Below are positions 21,983 through 33,530 of a DNA stretch of 64,000 nucleotides, piece by piece. The position numbers and the translations under genes are program-made. The notes beneath the pieces are model-generated. The model did not search any database. It saw only the letters and a list, made by a program, of their open reading frames with translations, and was not told the origin of the DNA. Source of the DNA: Gautieria morchelliformis (Eukaryota; Basidiomycota; Agaricomycetes; Gomphales; Gomphaceae); NCBI GenBank assembly GCA_015179125.1, contig WHVA01000475.1, forward strand, positions 1 to 64,000, read 5' to 3'. Numbering within the stretch: the first letter of the stretch is position 1; every line of letters starts with the position of its first letter.

Positions 21983-22212
21983 ATACTAAGCAGAGGTTGT
22001 TATCCTTGCAGCGTTGGCGTTCTGCGGGCGTGAGCTTGCTGTCCTTGCCGAGTTGGTCCGGTTCAGGTTTTTTCTGACCCTCGGACTGATTATTCACTTT
22101 CAGTATGTCCTTGCCTTTGCCTTGGTCATTACCGGCATTGGCATTTGAGTTGCCAGAACCTTGGCCTTGGTGTCGGTCATTGTTCTTGGAGCCTCGGTTT
22201 TGGTTGGCCGAC
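21983..22212 (-). pseudogene. G2 Gag, region before the zinc knuckle
   Basis: Low-complexity Gag linker rich in Asn, Gly, Gln and Lys (GQGSGNSNANAGNDQGKGKD), then LGKDSKLTPAERQR and DNNLCLV, the first half of the knuckle. It is cut at 22212 by LTR A4. It closely resembles the Gag of G3 at 25.7-25.9 kb. Confidence 0.75.
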
Positions 22213-23982
22213 TGTCAAGATTGGTTTTTAGGCGTTAATATTGTGTATTAGTGAACAGCGAATGCCTGAATAACTTGTGTGAATAAGTATGCCGTTCGGC
22301 GAATAGGTGAACCAATGAATGTTCACAAGATAAGAGGGTTGCCCAAATGGAGCCCGCCCTATCTACAGTCGTAGCGAAACGGCCCATGGCACTTGACGAT
22401 GAACGTGCAAGGTGTCATGGAAGGGCTGTCTAAATAGCGACAATCCCTTCGCCGGCGAAGGTGCTCCTTCGGAGCCCTTCCCTGACAGCACAGAAAATAG
22501 TTTGAAGGCTAAGGTAACGAAGATGAAGTATGAGAACTCACCAGTGATGCCTAAGTCTTCTGCTGGTCGAAGATAGAAATCTCCAAGAGAAGGCTCAAGA
22601 CGATGATCACAGCGAGGTCAAGTTTGCACAAGATGGATGATGTATGATAATTGAACTGGGGAATATACATGCGAATGCAAACTACTTATATCGAATGCTC
22701 GTAAGGTATTGTCAAGATTGGTTTTCAGGTGTTAATATCGTGTATTAGTGAACACAGTGAATGCCCGAATAACTTGTGCGAATAAGTATGCCATTCGGCA
22801 AATAGGTGAACCAATGACTGTTCACAAGGTAAGAGGGTTTGCCTAAACGGGGCTCACCCTATCTACAGTCATAGCAAAATAGCCCGTGGCTCTTGACGAT
22901 GTAACGTGCAAGGTCTCACGGAAGGGCTGTCTAAGTCTTGACAATCCCTTCACTGGCGAAGGTGCTCCTTCGGAGCCCTTCGCCAACAGCGCAGGAAATA
23001 GTTCGAAGGCTAAGGTAGTGAAGATGAAGTATGAGAACTCACCAGTGGTGCCTAAGTCTCCTTCTAGTCGAAGATGGAGAACTCCAAGAGAAGGCTTAAG
23101 ATGATGGCCACAGCAAGGTCAAATTTGCACAAGGTGAATGATGTATGATAATTGAACTGGGAAATATACATGCGAATGTAAACTACTTATATCGAATGCT
23201 CGTAAGGTATCAGCGAATAAGAAAGAGGCCGTCACAAGTCAGGGTTGGATAGGGGTGCGTGGTCATGATACAACATAGATGAAATAAACATACAATAGAA
23301 TGTGAGAAGAGGGAGAACATGAAACGACGGAGAGTAAAGGTGGCGAAGGCACTTATGGACAAAACCATGTCTTGGGACCCGCATACATGCTACCCTGCAC
23401 AGACTCTTGGTCTACTGGGTTGATCCCGCATGACCTATGGAAGGGATGCCCTGTGAACACACTTTGACTATACGAACGCCCAATGGGGTTGGATTAAGAA
23501 GACGATGGGGTTGATGATGAACCATCATGCCAGGTGAATGGTATCGATCGTGTTTGATGGTGTGCCTGCTGGCAAATGATGCGAGCAGCAAATAGCCGTT
23601 CGGCGAAATGCAAGGAAGAGCGAACAGAGTGACATAGGGGAGGAGAGGTCGAGGTCGAGGGCGAAGCCGAGCGAACACTGGGGAGGAGTAGCGAAAGGGA
23701 AAATGGGGATACCAAGGTGCAGGAAATACACAGGTCATGACAATCCAACTATCAGAACACCATCGGAAGAGGGTCGAGCAGAGGAGGTGGTAGACCCAGT
23801 GATGACTGACAAGTCAGTCCAAAGCCGTTGATCGTGCGTTTGACAGCGTGGCGATGGTAATTGGTGCAAATCAACGAGCATCGGTTGCCGAACATGACAA
23901 TGACGATTGGAACGAACACGGAAATGGGGTGAGAAATGGCAGGACAGAGCACCCGAGTATGAGGAATAAACGCGTCATGACA
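22213..23982 (+). mobile_element. tandem LTR family A, copies A4 (truncated) and A5
   Basis: A4 starts TGTCAAGATTGG at 22213 and stops at 22709, where A5 starts afresh at 22710. A5 has ends at 23742 and, after a duplicated terminal segment, at 23982. The left flank is G2 gag and the right flank is LTR B2, and no duplication joins any pair of ends (CCGAC, GGTAT, GATAA). The structure fits unequal recombination between LTR A copies. Confidence 0.8.
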
Positions 23983-25526
23983 GATAACTAAGTCAAAAGG
24001 CTTCGCTTTTGAGGTAGTCTAGAGTAAACAGTAATAGTGAACTCTCAACGAAGAGTTGGAGTAAACTATCAAGATCTAAGTCCTGTAGCTATCAAACAAG
24101 ACTACAATGACTTCAAGGGGTGAAACAGTTGATTCTGGATAATTGATTCATACATTCGTAGTAGATACTTATACTATACTAGTGGTAACTACTAGTGTTC
24201 GAGATAGTGAGTCGATAGGTCGAAAAACTACTTGTAACTAGAGGGGTGACTAATTATAGTCATACAGTCATGGGAGTGATGGGGATAGTATCAGGGTTGT
24301 TTAAACTTTGGAATAGAGTCTTGTACCTATTAGGAGGGTGTTTGGAATTACTATAATATCAGATGTTTACTAATAAAAGTGATGTTCCCATAAAACTCCA
24401 TCTTTAAATAGTGATATCTTTTCTGAAACTATTCCATCATTAAAAAGCAATTCTGGGAAATAGTTTTCCATGTTACATGCTAAACAATTAAAGGTCATTT
24501 AATAGAATCCATTGTATATGATTTCCTTCTGTTTATAGATATCTGTTAATACTTTTGTTGGTACTCCATTTTTTAAAAACTAAACTGCAGTTCTTTCCAT
24601 GTAAAATATGTAAGATACTATTGGAAATTTTTCCTCCTACAACCTTCCTAATTAAGCAAACCTACCCAGGTATTCTTAGTATGTTGAATCAAATAGAAAT
24701 ATATTCTAGTTAACTCACCCATTCCGAGGTAACACATATGTATTTCAAGGTGTCAATGCCATACATGTGTATGAAATGTTCTATCTAAGGGAGTATACCT
24801 TTTAAAATTCTTAAAGTTCTAACTCACCACAGTGTTTCATAACCTATTCATCTCTTAAAAGATGCTTTGTTTCATGATGTACAAATAAGTTTTAAAAATT
24901 CCAAAAGTTTTAAAATCCAAATTATGTTTAGAATAGACTCCAAGTATTTAAATGATCTTAAGGAGATATTAGAGTTTGATACTTCTTATAGTTTCTGAAC
25001 AACCTCCTTATACAAAGCCCCTGTCTACATGGTGTCAGGTAGTCAGCTGGTCGTGTCATGGAGCTCAATAGAAAATAGAAATTAAATCTGTCCTGCCTAG
25101 CATAAATGCTAGTCTTGGTGATGGGGCCACTGTCTCTGTGCCTCTTCTGTGGGGCAGCTGATTGAGTACACATATTAGGGATGACATTCTGAAGTCACTC
25201 CACAATGTCCGGTGCTCCTGCGCAGTCTACACTCCTCTGTGGCATTTGGTGCCTGTGGCCTGGTGCCTGTCGACGTCATGGCCGATGCCATCAGTCGATA
25301 GGCACACTGTCTCTGATCGGCCGCACGTGGTCAACGCCCATATCCCTGTATCTTATCTAATCTGTAGATAAGATAGCTGTTCATGATGTCATGTATCTGT
25401 CATCTGTGTCGATGTCCGTCGTAAGTGTCATTCCTATTCTTTTTAGTCGTTTTTCTTTCTTTCTTTTATTAGCTTCTTTGTGTACATAGATGACTTAAAA
25501 TAAAATAGTTGCGTATATCATAACAA
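23983..25526 (-). mobile_element. LTR family B, copy B2 (5'-truncated, carrying a MITE)
   Basis: It aligns with B1 and B3 from GATAACTAAGTCAAAAGGC to the end GCGTATATCATAACA, except for an extra 677 bp (24331-25007, the MITE plus one TTA). The first quarter of the element is missing at the A5 junction. Its right edge cuts the G3 protease region. Confidence 0.8.
24334..25007. mobile_element. Harbinger-type MITE, target duplication TTA
   Basis: 674 bp, AT-rich, without coding capacity. It begins GGAGGGTGTTTGGAATTACT and ends with the imperfect inverse (CTATAGTTTCTGAACAACCTCC-like), flanked by TTA at 24331-24333 and 25008-25010. The empty site is visible in copies B1 and B3 (CCTATTATACAAAG in B3). 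A 3-bp TTA duplication and GGG/GAGGGTGTTTGG-type ends are hallmarks of PIF/Harbinger MITEs. Confidence 0.8.
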
Positions 25527-26195
25527 ATTAAGTACAGGAGAATTAGGAGAAAACAGAGCAGAAGCGTTGATTCTTATCTCCCCTACTGCACAAGTCCACC
25601 AGAAGCAGAAGACTCAGCTTTGTTCTCAGACATCTTCCCATCGGAAGCCGCTGTGGCCCGAGCTGAAGTGGCTCAGGAGCAATCCTTCGCAAAGTGGTCA
25701 CTCTGTGCACAAACTAGGTGGAGGTTGTTATCCATGTGGCATTGGCATTCCTCGGGCATGAGTTTGCCATCCTTCCCAAGCATATTTGGTATCTCAGGCT
25801 TTCTCCGGCCCTTGGACATGTTGTTCCCTTTCAGCTTATCCTTGCCTTTGCCTTGGTTGTTTCCACTGGCATTGGCATTGGAATTGCCAGAAATTTGACC
25901 TTGACATCGGTCATTGTTCTGGGGGGCTCAGTTCTGGTTGAACTTGTTGGGTTTGGCCTCAGGTTTGGGGGTGGAATGGGTCTCACAAGAAACTTCACCA
26001 CGATGTTCCCAATACCTTTGGGTGATTTTCTGGATGAGGTCTCAGAGGCTGTCAAGGGTTCAGGGTTTGTCAAAATGCACCATTTCATCTTTGACTCGCT
26101 TCGGCAGGGCAAGATAGGCTTGGGGATGCAAAGTCAAATCATTGTGCTGAAGCATGGATGCAAGTCTGTAAAAGTCGACAAAAACCGAGTTGCCT
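25527..26195 (-). pseudogene. third Ty3 copy (G3): Gag with zinc knuckle
   Basis: Minus-strand reading, frames broken: LPKRVKDEMVHFDKPRTLDS, LRDLIQKITQRYWEH, GQISGNSNANASGNNQGKGK, PNMLGKDGKLMPEE, then NNLHLVCAQSDHFAKDC as a CCHC-type knuckle. It is the paralogue of the G2 Gag. LTR B2 cuts the following protease part, and copia LTR C4 cuts the upstream side at 26195. Confidence 0.75.
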
Positions 26196-26480
26196 TGTGG
26201 CTATCCTTCTATAATAATAACAAGACTATACGACAGGTCAACTGTAGCGTACAGGCACGATACAATATGAGAGATCAAGTAATGTCTTACCTCAGTGTTT
26301 GCACAGTTCAAACCACTGAGGAAGACTAAACACAAAAGTAGCTACTTATAATCTTATGAGAACAATAAGACTCGCAATAAGGGGAATAAAAGAATGTCTT
26401 GCGACTGCGCAAGACCTATGACCGATAATGGCCTGATGACTAATCAGGGGCTTCAGGCGCTGCAGTTTTCAACTCCAACA
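26196..26480 (-). repeat. copia 3' LTR (element C4)
   Basis: 285 bp on the minus strand, TGTTGGAGTTG...ATAGCCACA. A purine tract (TTTGAGGGGAG) lies directly before it. It contains TATAAGTAG and a CAAACACTGAGGTAAGACA segment, the latter also seen in LTR-like segment D (30.7 kb). Confidence 0.75.
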
Positions 26481-27786
26481 CTCCCCTCAAACCGTTGACA
26501 GCCCAAGTTCAATGGCAAAATGCTTCACTTTCGCGGATGGTAAGGCCTTAGTCAGCATATTGGCAACCATATCGTCAGTGGGACAGTACACGAGGTGAAT
26601 TGCACCCTGTTTGACAATCCACCGTATGAAGTGAAAATGTACGTCGATGTGCTTTGTACATATATGATACTGATGGTCTTTGCTAGTGCGATCGCCGATT
26701 GATTATTGGAAAACAGGGTCGTGGGAGCAAGCTGTATATCGAAGACCTGTTTGATGGGAGAGTGAAGCCAGAGGGCTTCTTTTGCAGCATGAGTTGCCGC
26801 AACATACTTGCTTTCTGTTGTTGACAAGGATATGATACTCTGTCTTTTTGCATTCCAGGAGACCGCGCGCCATGAATCATGAACGTGTAGCCAGAAATCA
26901 CATGTCTGTCATGAGCCATACTGCCGTCAGCATCAGGATATCTTGTCAAGCTGCCATCTCCGTGGCCAAACATTAACCATAGGTGAGCAGTCCCTTTTAG
27001 ATACTGGAAAATTCTCTTAACAGCATTCCAATGGGTAGGCTCATACTTTGTCTAAAAACACGACATGGATTGGACAGCAAATGCGATGTCATGCCAAGTC
27101 CCTAGTGCGGCATACATTAATGAGCCAACAGCTTCTTTAGACAGTGTGTCACACATCATAGCCCACTCGGTTGTAGTTTGAGGAGTCCAGGCCATGGACA
27201 GGAGCAGTCCATGCTGCATAGGAGTAGACGTGGGCTTCAGCTCATTGAAATTGAACTGGCGAAGGATGGAAACAATGTAGGATTGTTGGGAGAGGCGAGT
27301 GGTATGCTGCTCTCGATTGCGTCATATTTCTATGCCCAACAACCAATGCAATTCGCCCAGGTTCGTTATTTCAACGTGATCAGATATGTTCTTCTTGAAA
27401 CTACTGGTCAGGTTAGCTGACAATGCGCCAATGGTGCAATCATTGATGTGAACCAGCACAACGGTCAATTCATGACCATTCTGGCAAAAGAAAAATGCCT
27501 GGTCAACATCACATCTTGTGAATTTGAGATGGTGCATCATGATATCTACGAGTTTGTGATACCATTGTCTCCCTGACTGTCTGAGTCCATACAGTGTCTT
27601 TTTCAGGTGGCACACTTCCTGAGGAGTTGGGAGTGTGATAGCCAGGGGGCTGCGCCATATAGACAGTTTCCTCATCAGTGTGTTCACCATTCAAATACGT
27701 GCCTTTGATATCTTTGGCCGAAATGACAAGGATGAGATATTATCCCACAGGTGGATAAACTTGAAGGACCTGTAATTCCAGGTCCT
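26481..27786 (-). pseudogene. Ty1/copia RT and RNase H (C4)
   Basis: Minus strand: RT (DIKGTYLNGEHTDEETVYMA, QPPGYHT, HLKKTLYGLRQSGRQWYHKL, VLVHINDCTIGA, NLGELHWLLGIEI), then RNase H (DADGSMAHDRHVISGYTFMI, STTESKYVAATHAAKEALWL, DNQSAIALAK with Asn for the first Asp). The catalytic box is HINDC, so one Asp is lost. Frames change several times. The 5' part is missing from 27.79 kb, where sequence upstream of gene X begins. Confidence 0.8.
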
Positions 27787-28163
27787 ATGGACCCTAGGTG
27801 ACGTGATGTGGGAGCCCATGTCAGCATGCAAGGACCTAGAAGCTCTAGATCACTACCTAGAGCTTTGGGGTGTGACTAAACCATGTGACCTGCCCAAAAG
27901 ACATCAGGTCATGTAGGTCACATGTTCCGCACGTGATATGCCAGGCCATGCCAACTGCAGCATGGTTAAATTTTCACCTCAGATCTTTCCGAGGCGCATC
28001 ACTTCTTAAGAAGCAACCATGATCATCCCCATCATCTTCTAATGAAGGTGATGCAACCCAAAGACAGGATCGATGTCAATTGCTCAACATCCACAACAAC
28101 ATCAACAGTGCCCAGGTAAGGGGCCACCGCCATCCTCAGCACTCCTACGACCACAGAGGAGTG

Positions 28164-29142
28164 TGTCATGACCCATTTATTCTTGTATTAAGTTACCCCC
28201 ATTTTCCCTTTTCATCCCTCCATTTCTATGTCCGCCCCGATCACCCTTCACCGAATTCGCCGAATGACCATTTGCTACTCGCATCATTTGCCAGTAGGCA
28301 CACCATCAAACCCGATCAACATCCTCTAACCGGTGTGATGGTTCATCACTGGCCCTTCCCAATTCAACCCCCTTTGTGTTCCTATGACCGGGATGCATTC
28401 GCAGGACATCCTACCTGTAGGTCATGTGGGATCAACCCAGCAGACCAAGAGTCCCTGCAGGGTAACATGTATGCAGGTCTGAAGGTGTGTTTTATTACAT
28501 AGGTACCTTTGTCCTCTTTCCTCCCCAATGTTTCATGTTCGCACTCCTCCTTAGTTCTATTGTATATGTGTTTCATCTATTTGTATCCTGACTGCGCACC
28601 CCTATGCAACCCTGACTCACGACAGCCTCTTTCCTATTCGCTGATATCATATGAGCATTTGGTATAAGTAGTTTACATTCACATGTATATTCTGCAGTTC
28701 AATTATCATACGTCTATCTTGTGCAAAACTTGACCTCACTGTGACTATCATCTTAAGCCATCTTCCATAGACTATTATCTTAGACCAGGGGAGGACTTGA
28801 GCACCACTGGTGAGTTTCCATACTTCACCTTCACTACTTTAGTCTTCAAACCATTGTCAGTGCTGTCGGCGAAGGGCTCCAAAGGAGTACCTTCGCCGGC
28901 AAAAGGATTGTTACTACTAGACAACCTTTTGGTGAGACCTTGTATGTTACATTGTCAAGTATCATGGGCTATTTCGCTTCGACTGTAGACAGGGTGAGCT
29001 CCATTCGAGTAGCCCCCTTACCTCATAAACCTTTATTGGCTTGACATTGTTCACCAAACTACACACCTCATTGCACAAGCTGTTTGGACATTTGCTGTGT
29101 TCACTAATACACAATATTAACACCTAAAATCCAATCTTGACA
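28164..29142 (-). mobile_element. solo LTR family A, copy A6, target duplication GAGTG
   Basis: 979 bp, TGTCATGACCC...CCAATCTTGACA on the plus strand, with GAGTG at 28159-28163 and 29143-29147. Excision gives the uninterrupted codons TEECWEIVGW of gene X. Confidence 0.92.
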
Positions 29143-29434
29143 GAGTGCTGGGAAATAGTGGGGTGGAAAGATGGCCTGGCCATCGTCCATCCCAAAGGGT
29201 GCAACAATTTCTCCACCTTTGCGGACCAACTGAAGGCTGCCACCAACGCAAACCAAGTAGTGTTGGTAGAGGAACATGTCGGCAATGCCATAATTAGGGT
29301 GTGGCCATCATGGGTCAAAAAGGTTGAACACCACACAACAAGAGATGCTCATGCCAAATGCCATGACATGAAGTGTGAAATAGCGGCCTTGAAGGAAGGC
29401 ATCAGGGCCCTCGATGTTGGAGCTGCGGGTACTG

Positions 29435-30497
29435 TGTTTTATGATTAAAATATTAGTGGTGCCTTTAGCAAACAATCTCTATTGCTCAGCAGTTGGGCCC
29501 GCTATATTCGTCCCTCTCCTGTGTGCTGATTAAGCCTCTCGAGACGCATCCGGCACTGATGGATGGAAGTCACGTGACCGTGTCAATGAGAAAATGGTGT
29601 CGATCTAAGGGATAACTAAGTCAAAAGGCTTCGCTTTTGAGGTAGTCTAGAGTAAACAGTAATAGTGAACTCTCAGCGAAGAATTGGAGTAAACTATCGA
29701 GATATAAGTTCTGTAGCTATCAAACAAGACTACAGTGACTTCAAGGGGTGAAACAGTTGATTCTGGATGATTTATTCATACATTCGTAGTAGCTACTTAT
29801 ACTATACTAGTGGTAACTACTAGTGTTCAAGATAGTGAGTCGATGGGTCGAAAAACTACTTGTAACTAGAGGGGTGACTAATTATAGTCATAAAATCATG
29901 GGAGTGAGGGGGATAGTATCAGGTTGTTTAAGCTTTGGAATAGAGTCTTGTACCTATTATACAAAGCCCCTGTCTACATGGTGTCAAGATAGTAGTCAGC
30001 TGGTCGTGTCATGGAGTCCAATAGAAAATAGAAATTAAATCTGTCCTGCCTAGCATTTATGCTAGGCTTGGTGATGGGGCCGCTGTCTCTGTGCCTCTTC
30101 TGTGGGGCAGCTAATTGAGTACACATATTATGGATGACATTCTGAAGTCACTCCACAATGTCCGGTGCTCCTGCGCAGTCTGCATTCCTCTGCGGCATTT
30201 GGTGCCCGCACCTCCTCGGTGCCTGTGGCCTGGCACCTGTCAACATCATGGCTGATGCCATCAGTCGATAGGCGTGCTGTCTCTGATCAACCCCACATGG
30301 TCGATGCCCGTATCCCTGTATCTTATCTAATCTGTAGATAAGATAGCCGTTCGTAATGTCGTGTATCCGTCGTCTGTGTTGATGTTCATCGTAAATGTCA
30401 TTCCTATTCTTTTTTTGGTCATTTTTCTTTCTTTCTTTTATTAGCCTCTTTGTATACATAGATGACTTAGAATAAAATAATTGTGTATATCATAACA
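29435..30497 (-). mobile_element. LTR family B, copy B3
   Basis: About 1063 bp, TGTTTTATGAT...ATATCATAACA, the most complete member of family B. The left flank ACTG (29431-29434) recurs as ACTG at 30497-30500, overlapping the terminal A by one base. The target duplication is therefore 4-5 bp but ambiguous. It lies within gene X. Confidence 0.75.
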
Positions 30498-30879
30498 CTG
30501 CGGGCAGGTGACCGTGTGCATATGATGCAACACGTGACAGCTGCTCATTGTATTTGCTCGCCGGGTATATGCGGGTGGAACAGCTATTATTGCCATTGTT
30601 CTTTCCATTTCTTTGTTGTCCCCTTTAGTTTAGAACAATAGTCTCTTAGAGTATAAGTAGAACACCATTATATTGCTCTCCTAAGTCATTTGGCTATGCT
30701 CTTGCATTCAAACACTGAGGTGAGACAAAATACTTAGTATCTATTTCTCTTAAATGTACCATAGATTGTCATCACAGATGAATATACATAGTCATTTGGC
30801 TATGCTCTCGTGTTCAAACAATGAGATTGTCATCACAGTTTATATAGATCATATAATCTTACACTCGATAGCACACTCG
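30498..30879 (+). repeat. LTR-like segment D (copia type)
   Basis: Non-coding segment between two gene X pieces. It contains TATAAGTAG near 30653, CAAACACTGAGGTGAGACA at 30710 (shared with copia LTR C4) and an end ATTGTCATCACA at 30776. The last part is duplicated (TCATTTGGCTATGCTCT twice, second ATTGTCATCACA near 30837). Boundaries and target duplication are not resolved. Confidence 0.45.
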
Positions 30880-31541
30880 ACGCCAAGTGCGCCAAGATGT
30901 GGGACCTGGGGAGACAACTCCAGGCCCTGCAATGAAAAGTTGCAACCACAAAGCAAGCACAAACATAGTCAGCCCTGCACCCCATAGCAGGGCCATCGTC
31001 CCACATGACAGCCCCGTTGCTGTCACATGCATCACCAGGGCTGGTGACCCAGATTGCTGCCATGGACCCCACCACCTCCCAGCCAAGGCCAGGCCTCATA
31101 GCCCAGATGGCCAGCCTGCCCAGCCCATTGTTCACAGGCCCAAACAAGCTGCTGGCATCAGTGGATGACATGCCCAATGGCTTTTATTCTGATGACTCAG
31201 ATCTGAAGAACTACGATCCAGGTCATTCCTGGCACATGTCCAAGAAAAGGCATGCCTGAGGTCACAATATACTCGTGACCTACAACCCCATTGGTAACAT
31301 ATGCAAACACATCACCAGCGAGTACCTCACCCAGTCACCGAGCCACACAGTTGACAACCTGGTACTGGCACAGGCTCTGGCCACTGCTCAGGCGGAATAC
31401 ATCACAGGAGAGACAGTTCCCAACTCTCTACCAGGGGAAGGGGAGCTCATGCCCCTCGGAGACCTGCCACTCTGTGACAGGCTGCTTGCTGCAGCCCATG
31501 GGCAAAAGGACCCAGCAACACGCCAAGTCACTGGAGGCATA

Positions 31542-31896
31542 TAAAAATTTTCTAGTCTGAAAAACTGTTCACAAAACTGTAAAGATATTCCAATTTTTTT
31601 TTAAGTGTTTTTAATGTAAAAAAAAACTTTAACAAAATTTTGTGTTTTTGTTTAGCAAGAAAATTGTAAAAAAAGTTGAAAGATTTTTGCAGGGTTTTTT
31701 ATGTCTTTTTATAAGTTTCTTTGAAAACACAAAGAAACCCATAAAAAACCCTGAAAAAAACTTTGAATTTTTTCTTGGTCAACAAATTCTAATAAAAACA
31801 CAAAATTTTATTATAGTTTTTTTTACATAAAAAACACTAAAAACATTTGGAAAATCTTTACAGTTTTTTTAACTTTTTCAAACAAGAAAACTTTTA
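31542..31896. mobile_element. 355-bp foldback MITE, probable TA target
   Basis: Very AT-rich. The two halves are long inverted repeats of each other, for example TAAAAATTTTC/GAAAACTTTTA at the tips and AAAACTGTAAAGAT / ATCTTTACAGTTTT inside. With TA at 31540-31541 and 31897-31898 as the duplication, the rebuilt site is palindromic (AGGCATATGCCT) and keeps gene X in frame (EAYACSEW). Tc1/mariner-type MITEs use TA, but other breakpoints a few bases away are possible. Confidence 0.7.
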
Positions 31897-32573
31897 TATG
31901 CCTGCAGTGAGTGGTTCAACCTCTGTGACATGAAAGAGCAGAGGTTCCAGGACCTACTGAAGCAGGTGAAAGAGACGCCATCAGGGTCCTGCTTGCACGG
32001 CATGGTCACCATGCTCAGGTGCACCCAGGACAATGCCTGGGCCAGCAGCCACAGAGTGGGCTACTTCCTCATCAGCGAAGGCACTGCCGATGATATCTGG
32101 GATGTGCTCCAGGGTTGGCTCCGCAATCCTGAAGGAATCCTGCCTGCCATCCACAAGGAACCGGATGGCAGTCTTAACATCCATGACGTGGACATATGGA
32201 TGTGGCTGGGGGCAGTTGCCCCTGGAAACACCAAACCCCCCTCGCCGCTCAGGACATGCCTATGTGACCTTTTCTATGTCACAGACCAGTGGCGGAATCT
32301 CATTTCAGTCAGCAAATCCATTTCACCATGGGCAATACCATGAGGGCATTGATCACCGGGGTGTTCCTGATCCAAGGTTGGGCTACCCAAGACATTCCTC
32401 TCAAGGAAGTCACCCAGTGGTTAGCCAGACATGGTGGCATAACCCATGAGAGTGCCACATGAGTCGAAGGATTCATCCAGTGTGACCTCACTTGGGCCAC
32501 ATTCAATGCCCCTGCCCAGTTAGGGCAGGAGAGACTGCAGCAGGCAGCTCTGTGGGACCATGAGAGGGCCACC

Positions 32574-33254
32574 TGTTATGACCATACTATTCCAACTTCC
32601 AACACTCAGTTCTGCCTCATTTCCAACATTCTGATACTTTCAATAGTCCCGCCCCTTGTTATATCCTTTCCCCATTCAACTCTACTACTCAAACCCTCCG
32701 GACTCGACTCGCAGCACAGCAAGACCATATGTCCAACCCCTGTGGATTCCTGTTGTTCCATCATGCCAAATATGCTTTTCATCTCCTTGTTCTTTTGCCC
32801 ATTGTTCTTGACTCTACCCTGCACCCCCCTTGTAGTTCTTTGTTCCTGATTAGTTACTTACCCCATATATCTTATCCGACTTCCACTTTTCTCAGAACAT
32901 GCTTAGTAGGACAACATTACATGTTGCCCCAGCTTTTTGTATAAAACCCTTGTATGCTCTCAATTCTAAAATCAGAAAATCACCTTCGATACCTGATTCC
33001 CTTTGCTCTATCTCCTGTCCTTAGCACAGTGAGTGTTGCAAGATCTCAGTCCCTCTGCTTCTTGACCTCTGCCTCTCCGACTTTCCACCTTCTGCCTTCC
33101 AACTTAGTTTCCAACCTTTGACTTACCTCAATATTTTCTGACTTTCACCTTCTGATCTGAAATACTTAGGATGATAGTTCATTGGGGGCACAACATATAA
33201 GTTGAAGCCGCTGTCCTTTCCAGTTCCAACTCCCAGGATTCACAATACATAATG
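32574..33254 (-). mobile_element. solo LTR family C, copy C3, target duplication CCACC
   Basis: 681 bp, TGTTATGACC at the left, ACAATACATAATG at the right (family end AACA altered). CCACC lies at 32569-32573 and 33255-33259. Excision joins gene X as ALWDHERATTMSATASRATR without a stop. Confidence 0.88.
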
Positions 33255-33530
33255 CCACCACAATGTCTGCTACAGCCTCAAGGGCCACTCGGATGCAGCT
33301 AGACCACAAGCTAGCTGTTACATGGTGCCCTTCTCCAGAGAACAACCCCATCACAGACGTGGTGTTCCGGCAGGAGATGGGCATTGAATCATTACTTGAT
33401 GCCCCTGCCAATGGCTTGGGTCTCCCAACAGACCCCTATGAGCTGCCTGCTTACAAGGACATAAACATGTCAGATGCAGGCACTGATGAGCTCACCAGGG
33501 ATCTTTATGAGTGATACCTGAGTTGTTCAT

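Larger units (their letters stand above)
14870..22212 (-). mobile_element. older Ty3 chromovirus (G2), interrupted by nested insertions
   Basis: Minus-strand gag tail, protease, RT, RNase H, integrase and chromodomain can be followed from 22212 down to about 14870. The series is interrupted by LTR A3 (20717-21982) and LTR B1 (17001-19070, itself hit by A2). No own LTRs were found: the 5' part is cut off by A4 and the 3' side ends near 14.85 kb. Many stops and shifts make it older than G1. Confidence 0.85.
27790..33516 (+). pseudogene. gene X, right copy, interrupted by several insertions
   Basis: Five coding segments can be joined across insertions. 28.10-28.163 kb reads ATAILSTPTTTEE. 29.148-29.434 kb reads CWEIVGWKDGLAIVHPKGCN and a coiled coil with KCEIAALKEGIRAL. 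30.88-31.54 kb reads MASLPSPLFTGPNKLLASVD, DDMPNGFYSDDSDL and YLTQSPSHTVDNLVLAQALA. 31.897-32.573 kb reads CSEWFNLCDMKEQRFQDLLK, GMVTMLRCTQDNAWASSHRV and NIHDVDIWMWLGAVAP. 33.26-33.514 kb reads MSATASRATRMQLDHKLAVT to a stop at 33512. Some in-frame stops are present (one at about 28112, one near 31258). A purine tract and a TGT start 16 bp after the final stop, so X may be an ORF of an LTR-type element. Function unknown; related to the copy at 1-850. Confidence 0.55.

Noticed and set aside
30898-31168. Pro/His-rich plus-strand frame as a separate gene
   Set aside because: The neighbouring frame carries the conserved gene X sequence; this one is its shadow.
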